A DNA stretch of 64,000 bases, from NCBI GenBank assembly GCA_047630175.1, contig JBLHVI010000007.1:38296-102295 (forward strand), read 5' to 3'. The position numbers and the translations under genes were made by a program. Every line of letters begins with the position of its first letter. Positions within the stretch are counted from its first letter, which is position 1. Below, piece by piece: positions 17,664-26,954 of this stretch. The DNA is from UBA4582 sp047630175. Lineage in GTDB: Bacteria; Pseudomonadota; Gammaproteobacteria; Pseudomonadales; Azotimanducaceae. The notes beneath the pieces were generated by a model. It saw nothing but the letters and a program-made list of their open reading frames with translations, had not been told where the DNA came from and searched no databases.

Positions 17664-18704
17664 CTATTGAATCGACAGCAGATCACTGTCGCCTCGATCG
17701 TCCATAATTTCTAGTGCCCGCCCGCCGCCTCTAGCGACACAGGTCAACGGGTCCTCTGCGACTATCACAGGCAGCCCCGTCTCGGTTGACAACAATTGAT
17801 CAAGACCACGCAACAGTGACCCGCCACCCGTCAACACCAAACCACACTCGGCGATATCTGACGCCAACTCGGGCGGTGTTTGCTCTAGCGCACCTTTCAC
17901 AGCCTGCACGATGACCGACAAAGGCTCTTGCAGCGCTTCGAGTATTTCATTGCTATTCAACGTGAAACTGCGAGGCACACCTTCGGCAAGGTTTCGGCCA
18001 CGGACATCAATTTCGCGAACTTCCTTGCCAGGATAAGCAGTCCCGATCTCTTGTTTGATCCGCTCCGCCGTGGCGTCGCCGATTAGACTTCCTTGGGTGC
18101 GGCGAACATAGGCAGTGATCGCCTCGTCAAATCGGTCGCCACCGACGCGAACTGACTGCGCATAAACCACACCATTAAGAGAGATGACGGCAATTTCTGT
18201 GGTTCCCCCGCCGATGTCTACCACCATGGTGCCAACCGCCTCGTGAACCGGCAAGCCGGCGCCGATGGCAGCCGCCATAGGTTCTTCAATCAGCCTCACA
18301 TCACGGGCTCCGGCACTGATAACTGATTCCCTGATGGCACGCCGTTCCACTTCCGTCGACTGGCAAGGCACACAGACAAGCACACGAGGGCTGGGTCGTA
18401 TGAAACTGTTTTCATGCACTTTTTTGATAAAATGCTGCAACATCTTCTCGGTCACCTGAAAGTCAGCAATAACGCCGTCTTTCATAGGTCGAATAGCCGT
18501 GATGTTACCCGGCGTTCTGCCCAACATACGCTTGGCGTCGATACCGACAGCGGCAACGCTTTTTTGATTGTTGTTATTGCGGATCGCAACAACAGAAGGC
18601 TCGTTCAGCACTATGCCCTTTTCACGGACGTAAATCAGTGTATTTGCCGTGCCCAGGTCGATCGACAGATCGTTGGAAAACAGGCCCCTCAATTTTTTAA
18701 ACAT
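17664..18704 (-). CDS. mreB: MreB, actin-like cell-shape protein
   Basis: Bacterial actin that guides lateral wall synthesis; its presence means rod-shaped cells. 346 aa, the standard length. N-terminal amphipathic segment MFKKLRGLF for membrane binding; ATP-binding blocks IDLGTANTLIY (phosphate 1), VVDIGGGTTEIAVI (phosphate 2) and LTGGGSLLRGLD (adenosine). 163 nt separate its stop from the mreC start. Confidence 0.98.
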   Translation of the reverse strand: MFKKLRGLFSNDLSIDLGTANTLIYVREKGIVLNEPSVVAIRNNNNQKSVAAVGIDAKRMLGRTPGNITAIRPMKDGVIADFQVTEKMLQHFIKKVHENSFIRPSPRVLVCVPCQSTEVERRAIRESVISAGARDVRLIEEPMAAAIGAGLPVHEAVGTMVVDIGGGTTEIAVISLNGVVYAQSVRVGGDRFDEAITAYVRRTQGSLIGDATAERIKQEIGTAYPGKEVREIDVRGRNLAEGVPRSFTLNSNEILEALQEPLSVIVQAVKGALEQTPPELASDIAECGLVLTGGGSLLRGLDQLLSTETGLPVIVAEDPLTCVARGGGRALEIMDDRGDSDLLSIQ

Positions 18705-19109
18705 GAGTGCAACGCACCTCGGAATAGGTAATCGAACGGCAAGCCCGAGAATGGTGATGGCACTCTAGCGGGCACCTTATGAATTAGGTGTAAAAACCGA
18801 CGTAACTGTATCATTTATTAAAGAAATCGTACAAGAAAACCCGCTGGCTTCTTATAAATCTCTTGATACTGCTACCTTGATGCCCGTTTTGGGGGCGAAT
18901 TCCCTGATTACAACGAGTATGGCGCCTATTTTTCGTGAAACTAGCGAATAGTTTGCAGTTGAACTGAATCCTTATTAGCATTCGTCGCCCGAGTCTTACC
19001 TAGTTCATTCCTGATTAGAACGCTTGATTTGGAAAACTCACCTAGAACCCGTGACGAGACAACTCAATCAGAAGACCTGATCAGACGACCTAACTAGCAG
19101 GAACGAGTA
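18705..19109. other. Divergent intergenic region mreB / gatC
   Basis: A 405-bp AT-richer region that must hold the promoters for the mre operon (minus) and gatCAB (plus). One reasonable mreB promoter is listed separately. For gatC I see several TTG-containing hexamers but no well-spaced pair. No ORF or RNA gene recognised. Confidence 0.5.
18805..18834 (-). promoter_or_regulatory. Candidate promoter for mreBCD
   Basis: On the minus strand TTGTAC (18834-18829) is followed after 18 nt by TACAGT (18810-18805), which carries an upstream TGA, making an extended -10 (TGATACAGT). About 100 nt before the mreB ATG. Matches are moderate (3/6 and 4/6), found by eye. Confidence 0.3.
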
Positions 19110-19454
19110 ATGACTCAACATGAAGGGCCACGTACAACTGGCCCATCCGCGAATAATCAAGCAACACGCCATGTCGATGAGGCGATTGTATTGACCGTTG
19201 CTGAGCTTTCACAGCTTCACATAGATACGGGTGACATTCATCGCTGTGTACAGGAAATGACGCAAGTACTGGCCCTTGTCGAGCAAATGCGCGACGTCGA
19301 CACCACGGACGTTGAACCCATGTCGCATCCCTTCGACACGCGACAAACACTGCGCGCCGACGAAGTCACTGAAGCTGATCAGCGCGCCAGCTTTCAGGCG
19401 ATCGCACCCGAAACCTCAGCTGGATTTTATCTGGTTCCCAGAGTGGTCGAGTAA
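19110..19454 (+). CDS. gatC: GatC, Asp/Glu-tRNA amidotransferase subunit C
   Basis: Small scaffold subunit of the GatCAB enzyme that converts misacylated Glu-tRNA(Gln) and/or Asp-tRNA(Asn) to the amide. 114 aa; the first ~22 residues are a polar extension, then the family body (LTVAELSQLHIDTGDI, LALVEQMRDVDTTDVEPMSHP, LRADEVTE). AGGA ribosome-binding site 9 nt before the ATG. 7 nt upstream of gatA. Its presence implies an indirect route for Asn-tRNA and/or Gln-tRNA. Confidence 0.93.
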   Translation: MTQHEGPRTTGPSANNQATRHVDEAIVLTVAELSQLHIDTGDIHRCVQEMTQVLALVEQMRDVDTTDVEPMSHPFDTRQTLRADEVTEADQRASFQAIAPETSAGFYLVPRVVE

Positions 19455-19461
19455 CCCGTAA

Positions 19462-20916
19462 ATGACTGAATTACATACCAAACCAATCTCCGAAATGTTG
19501 CAGGACCTTGATAACAAGGTCTATTCCAGTGTCGAGTTAACCAACCATTACCTTGATCGCATTGCTCAATTTGATCCCGCACTGAACAGCTACATCACCG
19601 TGCTGGGAGAATCAGCGTTGGCTCGTGCGGCGCTCATGGACAAAGCCCGACAGCAAGGCACGCATGGACCGCTGGCGGGTATTCCCATCGCACACAAAGA
19701 TATCATTTGTAGCGGTCGCACCTCGGCGGGTTCAAAAATGCTCGACAATTTTATCGCGCCGTATGATGCGACACTGGTTGAGCAATTGGAAAAAGCTGGC
19801 GCTGTCATTCTGGGCAAAACCAATATGGATGAGTTCGCCATGGGCTCATCGAACGAAAACAGCTACTACGGCGCTGTCCACAACCCTTGGGACAACGATC
19901 GCGTTCCGGGCGGTTCTTCTGGCGGCTCTGCAGCAGCCGTCGCGGCAGGTCTTTGCGCCGCGGCAACAGGGACAGACACCGGCGGTTCTATTCGCCAACC
20001 CGCATCCTTCTGCGGCATCACCGGATTAAAACCCACCTACGGCCGTGTCTCTCGCTGGGGGGTTATTGCCTATGCTTCCAGCCTGGATCAAGCCGGGCCC
20101 ATGGCCCAAACTGCAGAAGATGCAGCGTTAATGTTACAGTCTATGGCTGGCCATGACCCACGGGACTCGACGTCAAGTGATTTATTGGTCCCCAACTATC
20201 TGGCCAAACTCACACAATCCGTCAAAGGTCATCGCATCGGTTTATGTCAGGAATATATGGAAGAGGGTCTCGATGAAGCCACCAGAGCCGCAGTACTCAG
20301 CGCCGCCAGTACACTAGAGTCTCTTGGTGCGGTTATATCTGACGTTAGCCTGCCAACAACTACGCAGGCGATTCCGGCCTACTACATTATCGCGCCAGCA
20401 GAATGCTCGGCCAATCTGTCACGCTATGATGGCGTACGTTTCGGCCATCGCTGCGACAAACCTCAATCCATTGAAGATCTATACAAACGCAGTCGCTCTG
20501 AGGGCCTTGGTCGAGAAGTGAAGAGTCGGATTATGGTCGGCGCCTTTGCTCTCTCTGCAGGCTACTACGACGCCTATTATCGCAAAGCCCAGCAAATTCG
20601 CCGCCTGATCAGTCAGGACTTTGCCCGCGCTTTCGAGCAAGTCGACTATATTCTTGGCCCCACGACCCCATCTCCTGCCTTTGCGATCGGAGAAAAAGTC
20701 GACGATCAGGTCGCTATGTACTTGCAGGATATCTATACCATTGCGGTCAACCTTGCCGGTCTGCCTGCGATCTCACTGCCCGCTGGATTCAGCCAAGGAT
20801 TGCCCGTTGGCATGCAGTTGATTGGCCGACATATGGATGAGTCCGGCTTGCTAAACCTCGGCCATCAGTTTCAGCAGACCACTGACTGGCATCGCCAGCG
20901 GCCTCAACTCGTCTGA
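19462..20916 (+). CDS. gatA: GatA, Asp/Glu-tRNA amidotransferase subunit A
   Basis: Glutaminase subunit of GatCAB, amidase-signature fold. 484 aa, normal. The Ser-cisSer-Lys triad is visible: Lys in IPIAHKDI, the serines in the PGGSSGGSAAAVAAG and GTDTGGSIRQPASFCG blocks. C-terminal YYDAYYRKAQQIR and GPTTPSPAF follow the family. Middle gene of gatCAB, 17 nt before gatB. Confidence 0.97.
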   Translation: MTELHTKPISEMLQDLDNKVYSSVELTNHYLDRIAQFDPALNSYITVLGESALARAALMDKARQQGTHGPLAGIPIAHKDIICSGRTSAGSKMLDNFIAPYDATLVEQLEKAGAVILGKTNMDEFAMGSSNENSYYGAVHNPWDNDRVPGGSSGGSAAAVAAGLCAAATGTDTGGSIRQPASFCGITGLKPTYGRVSRWGVIAYASSLDQAGPMAQTAEDAALMLQSMAGHDPRDSTSSDLLVPNYLAKLTQSVKGHRIGLCQEYMEEGLDEATRAAVLSAASTLESLGAVISDVSLPTTTQAIPAYYIIAPAECSANLSRYDGVRFGHRCDKPQSIEDLYKRSRSEGLGREVKSRIMVGAFALSAGYYDAYYRKAQQIRRLISQDFARAFEQVDYILGPTTPSPAFAIGEKVDDQVAMYLQDIYTIAVNLAGLPAISLPAGFSQGLPVGMQLIGRHMDESGLLNLGHQFQQTTDWHRQRPQLV

Positions 20917-20933
20917 CACTCAGGATCACGATC

Positions 20934-22388
20934 ATGCAAGATTGGGAAGTCGTTATCGGTCTGGAGATTCATACTCAACTCAAGACCAAATCAAAAATAT
21001 TCTCCGGTGCTAGCACGGCATTTGGTGCTGCACCGAACACTCAGGCCTGCGCTGTAGACCTAGGGTTTCCTGGCGTCCTGCCGGTCGTCAACACACATGT
21101 CTACGACTTAGCAGTGACGTTTGGTTTGGGTATCGGTGCTGACATCAATCGCGTATCAGTCTTTGATCGGAAGAACTACTTCTATCCCGACTCCCCGAAG
21201 GGATACCAGATTACGCAACTTGACGCCCCCATCGTCGTCGGTGGCAGTGTCGATATCGAGCTCGCAGACGGTCATCGAAAAACAATAAACATCACCCGCG
21301 CGCACCTTGAAGAAGATGCGGGTAAATCTGTGCACGAGGACTTTCATGGCCAAACAGGCATTGACCTCAATCGCGCCGGCACGCCTTTACTAGAAATTGT
21401 CTCGGAACCTGAGATGCACTCGGCCGCTGAAGCAGTCGCTTATGCGCGCCTTATTCATCAGCTAGTGACTTATCTTGGCGTGTCCGATGGCGATATGTCT
21501 CAGGGTTCTCTGCGCTGCGACGCCAATGTCTCCGTGCGCAAGCAGGGTGACACGGTTCTCGGCACCCGTACAGAAACTAAGAACGTCAACTCCTTTAAAT
21601 TTTTGGAACGCGCTATCAACTACGAAGTTGAACGCCAGATCGGAGTACTGGAAAGTGGCGGACGCATTCATCAGGAAACCCGCCTATATGACGCCGACCG
21701 AGACGAGACGCGTCCGATGCGGAGCAAGGAAACCGCCACAGACTACCGCTACTTTCCCGAGCCTGACTTACTGCCGATTCACCTAACAGAGGACTATATT
21801 GAAGCCATCCGGAAGTCGATGCCGGAACTACCCGAAGCGAAGGTACAACGCTTCATCAAAGACTACGCACTTGAAGAGATCGATGCCCGGGTATTAGCCG
21901 CGAGTGTCGCACTGGCTGATTACTTTGAAACCGTGATACGCATTAGCGGCGATGCACGTCTCGCCGCTAACTGGGTCAGGGTAGAGTTATTGGGCACGCT
22001 CAACCGAGAGTCTTTAACAGCCAGCAAGGAGACACTATCATCCACGGCGTTAACAGCCGAAGCACTGGGTACACTGATACTGCGTATTAACGAAGGATTG
22101 ATTTCCGGAAAAATTGCGAAAACAGTATTTGAGGCACTCTGGACTGGCGAGGCGACAGACCCAGATACCTATATTGCCAGCCAGGGCCTGACTCAAGTAT
22201 CAGACAGTCTTGCGCTGATGCCGGTTATTGATGACATCATCGCCAACAACCCACAACAGGCCGAGCAATTTCGCGCTGGTAAAACAAAGCTAATGGGCTT
22301 CTTTGTTGGACAGGTCATGAAGGAAACCGGAGGCAAAGCAAATCCGCAACAGGTTAGCGAACTCATCCAACAACGTCTGAACGATTAG
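20934..22388 (+). CDS. gatB: GatB, Asp/Glu-tRNA amidotransferase subunit B
   Basis: Kinase/amidotransferase subunit that activates the misacylated tRNA and recognises its acceptor stem. 484 aa: the catalytic cradle (EVVIGLEIHTQLKTKSKIFS, FDRKNYFYPDSPKGYQIT, SLRCDANVSVR, EIVSEPEM) and the C-terminal YqeY-like helical tail ending MKETGGKANPQQVSELIQQRL. Last gene of the operon. After it, an imperfect hairpin around 22404-22424 has no T-tract. Confidence 0.97.
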   Translation: MQDWEVVIGLEIHTQLKTKSKIFSGASTAFGAAPNTQACAVDLGFPGVLPVVNTHVYDLAVTFGLGIGADINRVSVFDRKNYFYPDSPKGYQITQLDAPIVVGGSVDIELADGHRKTINITRAHLEEDAGKSVHEDFHGQTGIDLNRAGTPLLEIVSEPEMHSAAEAVAYARLIHQLVTYLGVSDGDMSQGSLRCDANVSVRKQGDTVLGTRTETKNVNSFKFLERAINYEVERQIGVLESGGRIHQETRLYDADRDETRPMRSKETATDYRYFPEPDLLPIHLTEDYIEAIRKSMPELPEAKVQRFIKDYALEEIDARVLAASVALADYFETVIRISGDARLAANWVRVELLGTLNRESLTASKETLSSTALTAEALGTLILRINEGLISGKIAKTVFEALWTGEATDPDTYIASQGLTQVSDSLALMPVIDDIIANNPQQAEQFRAGKTKLMGFFVGQVMKETGGKANPQQVSELIQQRLND

Positions 22389-22496
22389 TGTCGAGCAATA
22401 CGGGCGGTTAGCACCAAAGCTAACACCCTCCGTGATTGACGGCACTTATTTCGGCGCCCTCCGCATCCCAACGTATTGCCCGCCAGCTTGCACGCG

Positions 22497-23234
22497 TTAT
22501 AACGCCGTCAGTATCCGCTCAATTCTTGCCGCGTTAGCACCAATATCACTAATTCCGACTCGAGACACCGAGCGAATATCGATAGCGCTACCCATTTCTG
22601 TCGGCTTAACCCGCACCACGATATCGTCTTTGAAGCCAAACCAGAAGCTCGTAAAAACTGCCTCGACACGACCGTCATCAACATTTTCATTAACCACTTC
22701 CATGCCTTGCGCTGTTAACACTGCAGCAACACGCGCCACGGCTTCGGAAGGCGCAAGGCTAGCGGCACGTGTCTTAATCTGCGGATAAGCTTGCAGCTGC
22801 ATGCTCGCCAACGCAGCTGCCGACTCGAGACCTGCACCATATTCTAAAGAATTAGGCGCATCGGCTCGCAACCCGACTACCACGTCAAATGTGGGTGGAT
22901 TCTGGGTATCGGTACTAATATCGTGAATGGCAGGTACTGAACGTGCTTTTATCATCGTCGGCCCCATAGCCAGCAGTGGCACAAGGCTAATCACTATCGC
23001 TATAAGCAACACGTTTCGATCCGGTTGCATACCACCACGCTGAGCGATAACAGCCATAATGACCCCCCCCACCAGCACAAGAACCGCAATCGCCAAAGCC
23101 AGCAACAAAGACGCAAAAGATGGCATAAGCGGGGCAACGCCATACTTGTAACCAAGCGGGCTTGCGAACAACAACACGACGGCAAGGATGCTGGATACCA
23201 GCGCCAATTTACTCCACCAACTCGTTTCTTCCAC
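22497..23234 (-). CDS. DUF1499 family membrane protein
   Basis: Function unknown. 245 aa. Three hydrophobic segments in the first ~105 residues (~10-30, 38-60 and 72-95), then a soluble domain with the hallmarks of DUF1499: VPAIHDISTDTQNPPTF near residue 120, the FGFKDDIVVRVKP strand and the C-terminal DIRSVSRVGISDIGANAARI. Convergent with gatB. The nearest minus-strand gene upstream is the M15 peptidase, with a 295-bp gap (23235-23529) in which I see no gene or clear signal. Confidence 0.85.
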   Translation of the reverse strand: MEETSWWSKLALVSSILAVVLLFASPLGYKYGVAPLMPSFASLLLALAIAVLVLVGGVIMAVIAQRGGMQPDRNVLLIAIVISLVPLLAMGPTMIKARSVPAIHDISTDTQNPPTFDVVVGLRADAPNSLEYGAGLESAAALASMQLQAYPQIKTRAASLAPSEAVARVAAVLTAQGMEVVNENVDDGRVEAVFTSFWFGFKDDIVVRVKPTEMGSAIDIRSVSRVGISDIGANAARIERILTAL

Positions 23235-23529
23235 GTTTACCTTCTCCCTTGCTGTTTAATACAAATTGTTTTGTCTAATTGGTATTATCTGACTGATATC
23301 ATTGACTATTAACTCTGACTGTTTTGGCCAGCCGCTCTATCTGACTTGCTTAGCAAGAGAAGCCAAAAAACAAAAACATCTAGCAGATAAATAAAACAAC
23401 CAGACAATAGGCCCGTCTGTTGGATTCTAAATACGGCAGTGCTCCACTACGTTGCAGCCTGTCTGTGTCCAAGAACCGCCTCTTGGTCATCTTCGCCCAA
23501 AAGTTCAGGTGTCGCAAACCTAACGCACC

Positions 23530-24504
23530 TTACACCACTTTAATGTGCCAAGGCTCGTAACGCACCCCGAGAAGATTCTCCTTTGGATAGCGCATACCGA
23601 TGTAGCCCAGATCAAGCAAACGTTTGAACTCAGCTGTCTGCGCAAATTCCTCGGTGAAGTTCTTTAACCCGAAACCAACCTTACCCACGTCAAAGTCACC
23701 AATACCGTGAAATGAATACCCAGGTGGCGCAAGACTACGCGACGCTCGCGACAAATTACCGGTGGCCTGAATTGTCTTGGCCATGAACAGATGGCTTTGC
23801 TTAACAACGCTGCGAATACCCGACGTTAACTCGACGCTTGGTCCTAGATCTGCCCTCAATTTTTTGTAAAGTGTGTGAGCGTCGCCATTGAACAAAAAAT
23901 GCCCGGTTCTGGATATTTTGCCGATCTCGCGCTGCGGAATCTCATGCGTCAAGTTGCTAATTACTTTATCGCCGAAGAAACCATAGCGACGCGCATCTGT
24001 TGTAAACGTCTCTTCAAGAAAATCGCTCTCGGCCAATGAAAATTTTCCGACCTTCGAAAATTTTGACGCGTATGCCAGCATGTCGTCAACACTGATCACA
24101 TTGAAATTACCATGACCCACCAACTGCTGGACCCGACCCATACGTTTGAAAGTGGAAATAAGCAGTGGGTACTGTTTACTTTCAAGAAACACATCATCTG
24201 CATCTGCGGCTTCAAAGTTCAACATCTTTTGCCGGTAGCGGACGACGTTGTAGTCGGGCACTAATGCTGGCGACGGCATTTGTTGGCGCCCCAGTTTACG
24301 CGCCTGAAACGCCTCGATCATGGCCTGCGCATCAGGCGCCGGTGTCATCATCATGCGAATAGACTGAGACAACTCTACGGGACTCGTGTCTATATCTTCA
24401 TAGAACACACCGTCGAAGCCCTGCATACCGCGCCAGGCGAATTGTCCACCAACAGCCGTGAGAGCACCAACTGAGAAAACTTTGAGCATGCTCCTTCTAT
24501 TCAC
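23530..24504 (-). CDS. Exported M15 (VanY-like) D-alanyl-D-alanine carboxypeptidase family protein
   Basis: Likely a periplasmic zinc peptidase acting on peptidoglycan stem peptides. 324 aa. The N-terminus NRRSMLK followed by a weakly hydrophobic stretch resembles a Tat signal. The catalytic C-terminal part has TSGIRS (~227-232), SFHGIGDFDVG (~264-274) and VRYEPWHI (~314-321), fitting the M15B layout with H266, D272, E317 and H320 as zinc ligands or base. The spacing after H266 is one residue shorter than in classical VanY, so the exact ligand set is uncertain. The N-terminal half (~40-150) is unassigned. Confidence 0.8.
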   Translation of the reverse strand: MNRRSMLKVFSVGALTAVGGQFAWRGMQGFDGVFYEDIDTSPVELSQSIRMMMTPAPDAQAMIEAFQARKLGRQQMPSPALVPDYNVVRYRQKMLNFEAADADDVFLESKQYPLLISTFKRMGRVQQLVGHGNFNVISVDDMLAYASKFSKVGKFSLAESDFLEETFTTDARRYGFFGDKVISNLTHEIPQREIGKISRTGHFLFNGDAHTLYKKLRADLGPSVELTSGIRSVVKQSHLFMAKTIQATGNLSRASRSLAPPGYSFHGIGDFDVGKVGFGLKNFTEEFAQTAEFKRLLDLGYIGMRYPKENLLGVRYEPWHIKVV

Positions 24505-24537
24505 TAACGCGCATCCTGTACCAACGAATTTTTGTTT

Positions 24538-25305
24538 TCATCGGCCGCCATCGACAACGATCGTTTGACCCGTGGTAAAGCTACCCGCTGCAGAGGCAAG
24601 AAATGCTGCTACTCCGCCGATCTCTTCCGGCTCGCCAATCCGACGCAGCGATGCATTGGCGGTAGAGCTCTTGAGCGTTTCAGGGTTTTCCCACAATGCT
24701 CGCGCAAAATCAGTTCGCACCAGGCCAGGAGCAATAGCGTTAGCACGAATATTATGAGGGCCATATTCGGTTGCGATATTGCGCACCAGCTGCATGTCGG
24801 CAGCCTTAGAAATACCATAAGTGCCCAATACTGGACTGCCGTGTAACCCACCCACTGACGACACCACGATAACAACGCCATCCTTACGCTCGACCATTTC
24901 TGGTAGTACCATCTGACAAATCCAGTGATTTGACTTCACATTTGAGGCAAGAATCTTATCGAAGGCGGCATCAGGGATATCTGCCATTGACCCATAAAAA
25001 GGATTCACTGCCGCATTGCAGACAAGGATATCTATCTTGCCCAATTCTGCCCGAGTTTGATCAACCAAATGCTGCAATTGCTCTTTGTCGCCAATATGGC
25101 AGGGGATGGCAATGGCACCACCGGCACCGTCCTCAACCAATGCGTTAATCTCTGCAGCAACCGCCTCACACACATCAGCCTTGCGGCTTGAGACCACCAC
25201 CTTGGCACCTTGCAACGCCATTTGCTCGGCAATAGACTTGCCAATGCCTTTCGTTGAACCGGTTACTATGGCGACCTTGCCGGTCAAATCAAAGATGTTC
25301 TTCAT
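24538..25305 (-). CDS. Short-chain dehydrogenase/reductase
   Basis: NAD(P)-dependent oxidoreductase of the classical SDR family; substrate unknown. From the ATG at 25305 (MKNIFDLTGKVAIV) it is 255 aa; a longer frame to 25404 adds non-family residues. Visible: cofactor loop GSTKGIGKS, NNAG equivalent CNAAVNPF, catalytic Ser in VVSSVGG, YxxxK as YGISK, and the C-terminal NAIAPGLVRTDFA and GQTIVVDGGR. Best described as a 3-oxoacyl-ACP-reductase-like or glucose-dehydrogenase-like SDR. AGGA site 11 nt upstream. Confidence 0.88.
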   Translation of the reverse strand: MKNIFDLTGKVAIVTGSTKGIGKSIAEQMALQGAKVVVSSRKADVCEAVAAEINALVEDGAGGAIAIPCHIGDKEQLQHLVDQTRAELGKIDILVCNAAVNPFYGSMADIPDAAFDKILASNVKSNHWICQMVLPEMVERKDGVVIVVSSVGGLHGSPVLGTYGISKAADMQLVRNIATEYGPHNIRANAIAPGLVRTDFARALWENPETLKSSTANASLRRIGEPEEIGGVAAFLASAAGSFTTGQTIVVDGGR

Positions 25306-25457
25306 TCTGATATCCGTCCTGTTGTATGTCTTGCTAAAGTATACAGATTCGCGCCTGACTTGACATAAACTATGCCATGCAATGCGATACCAGCAAAGGC
25401 CCAAACAAACATTTTGCTTTAGTAGCGCGCGAAATCAGACACCTATGGAGTTACATA

Positions 25458-25646
25458 ATGAAAGTAAAAATTTTTCGGCAAAGAGTTTCACAGGTTCACG
25501 AGAGCGAAGTTGAAATCAATCACTGGCTTGAAGAGAACCGCGAGACACTGCAGATATCGCATATCCAACAGTCCTCCTATATGACCGATAACTCTGAAAA
25601 TGCACAACCAAGCTTCCTTATTTCTGTCTGGTACAACGAACTTTAG
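25458..25646 (+). CDS. Small conserved-looking protein of unknown function (62 aa)
   Basis: From the ATG at 25458, with a good GGAG ribosome-binding site 7 nt upstream, the frame codes 62 aa: a beta-like start (MKVKIFRQRV), a predicted helix ending in INHWLEENR, then ISHIQQSS and a final strand FLISVWYNEL. The pattern (short beta-alpha-beta with a W-L-x-x-N turn) recalls small proteins seen in varied environmental bacteria, but I cannot name a family. It sits alone between two minus-strand genes. The in-frame extension upstream to 25377 is unlikely. Confidence 0.65.
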   Translation: MKVKIFRQRVSQVHESEVEINHWLEENRETLQISHIQQSSYMTDNSENAQPSFLISVWYNEL

Positions 25647-25668
25647 GCGAGCAACGCGAAAAGCACAC

Positions 25669-26913
25669 TTAAGATAGATCAACCCACGCCCCTCGACTCA
25701 TCACAGCAACGGGCGCTGCCAGCTGCGCAAGATCAAGCAAAGGATTATGTTGATAAAATACAAGGTCAGCACAAAAGCCGGGCTTTACTTGACCAACAAC
25801 CTGAGACAACCCGAGAGCACGGGCACAATCGCTTGTTGCCGATCTGAGTGCCTGCACGGGATCAAGCCCCGCAAAATGTGCAAAAACCGGCAAGGCGATG
25901 GGCAAATGATGGTGATAGATACCGGGGATACCAGCATCTGTAGATGCAATGAGCTGCACACCAGCTGCCCGAAGCCTCGCGAAATTTTCCATCAGACGTG
26001 CTTCTACGACCTGGTTGCCGATATATCGACGCCAGCCCGCATTGATCGTCGGCGAGACGCGCACATCATTGCTCACCATATCGATCACCGCATCGCCATC
26101 GTAATGCTTACCCCATCCGTCAGGTCCAACCCACGAACAATGCTCAATGGTCGTAACGCCCGCACCGGCCGCATTTTTAATACCCTCGGTGCCGTGGCAA
26201 TGGGCCGCCACGAGACAATCATGCTGGCGCGCATGGGTAACGATTTCGGTCAATAGTTCACGATCAAATTGAGCGTTAGACGGCGTTGACCCTGGTGTCA
26301 TGTTGCCCCCCGTCGCCATGACCTTGATTAAGTCAACACGATGCTCGACCTGCCGCGCGAGCACTTCCAACGCTTCTGGCAAATCTGCTGCCTCACCACC
26401 CCAGAAGTGACAATGACCCTGCACAGACGTAATCGGTTGACCCGCACAGATTAGCCTCGTTGCCTGCAGCTTGCCGGCGTTGATACTGTCTCTCACGACC
26501 AATTCCAACCAGCGACCACCGCCAAGATCACGCGCTGTGGTGATCCCTGCGGCTAGCATTTGACGCGCGCGTTGCTCTATTTTTTCAATCAACTCATCAT
26601 CAGAGAATTGATCTTGGGCGTACGGGTCCCGAATATCCGGATCAAGGCACATGTGCACATGAGCATCAATCAAACCAGGAATGACATAAAGGCCCTGCAT
26701 ATCTAACACTTCGTTATCGACGGCGGGCGCAGCACTCGCAAATGAAGAGGGCGTTACTGACGAGAAGCTAGCTGCTAATGAGAAGCGCGTTGTTGGCGGG
26801 GGTGTTGAGCGTGCTACTCGAGAAATTTTATCAGCCTGAATCGTTAAGCTATTTACGGCGAGATCTAGGCCGTCATCGATACCGTTCCATATATTCAAAT
26901 TCGTCAGCTGCAT
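25669..26913 (-). CDS. Metal-dependent amidohydrolase (imidazolonepropionase/prolidase-like)
   Basis: Binuclear metal hydrolase of the amidohydrolase superfamily; substrate unknown, by type possibly a cyclic amide or dipeptide. About 414 aa from the ATG at 26913, with a GAGGTGA ribosome-binding site (an adjacent GTG at 26916 is possible). Metal-binding elements: DAHVHM, LIKVMATGG with the carboxylated Lys, AAHCHG, IEHCSW and STDAGIPG. Residues ~35-68, between the first beta strands and the metal site, are an unusual Ser/Ala/Thr/Pro-rich stretch, longer than expected there. No signal peptide; cytoplasmic. Confidence 0.88.
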   Translation of the reverse strand: MQLTNLNIWNGIDDGLDLAVNSLTIQADKISRVARSTPPPTTRFSLAASFSSVTPSSFASAAPAVDNEVLDMQGLYVIPGLIDAHVHMCLDPDIRDPYAQDQFSDDELIEKIEQRARQMLAAGITTARDLGGGRWLELVVRDSINAGKLQATRLICAGQPITSVQGHCHFWGGEAADLPEALEVLARQVEHRVDLIKVMATGGNMTPGSTPSNAQFDRELLTEIVTHARQHDCLVAAHCHGTEGIKNAAGAGVTTIEHCSWVGPDGWGKHYDGDAVIDMVSNDVRVSPTINAGWRRYIGNQVVEARLMENFARLRAAGVQLIASTDAGIPGIYHHHLPIALPVFAHFAGLDPVQALRSATSDCARALGLSQVVGQVKPGFCADLVFYQHNPLLDLAQLAAPVAVMSRGAWVDLS

Positions 26914-26954
26914 CACGTCTTCACCTCATAATGTCCGCGCAACAATAAGAGCCG

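Noticed and set aside
22404..22424. Hairpin GTTAGC/GCTAAC behind gatB as a terminator
   Set aside because: Only 6 bp, no T-tract on either strand.
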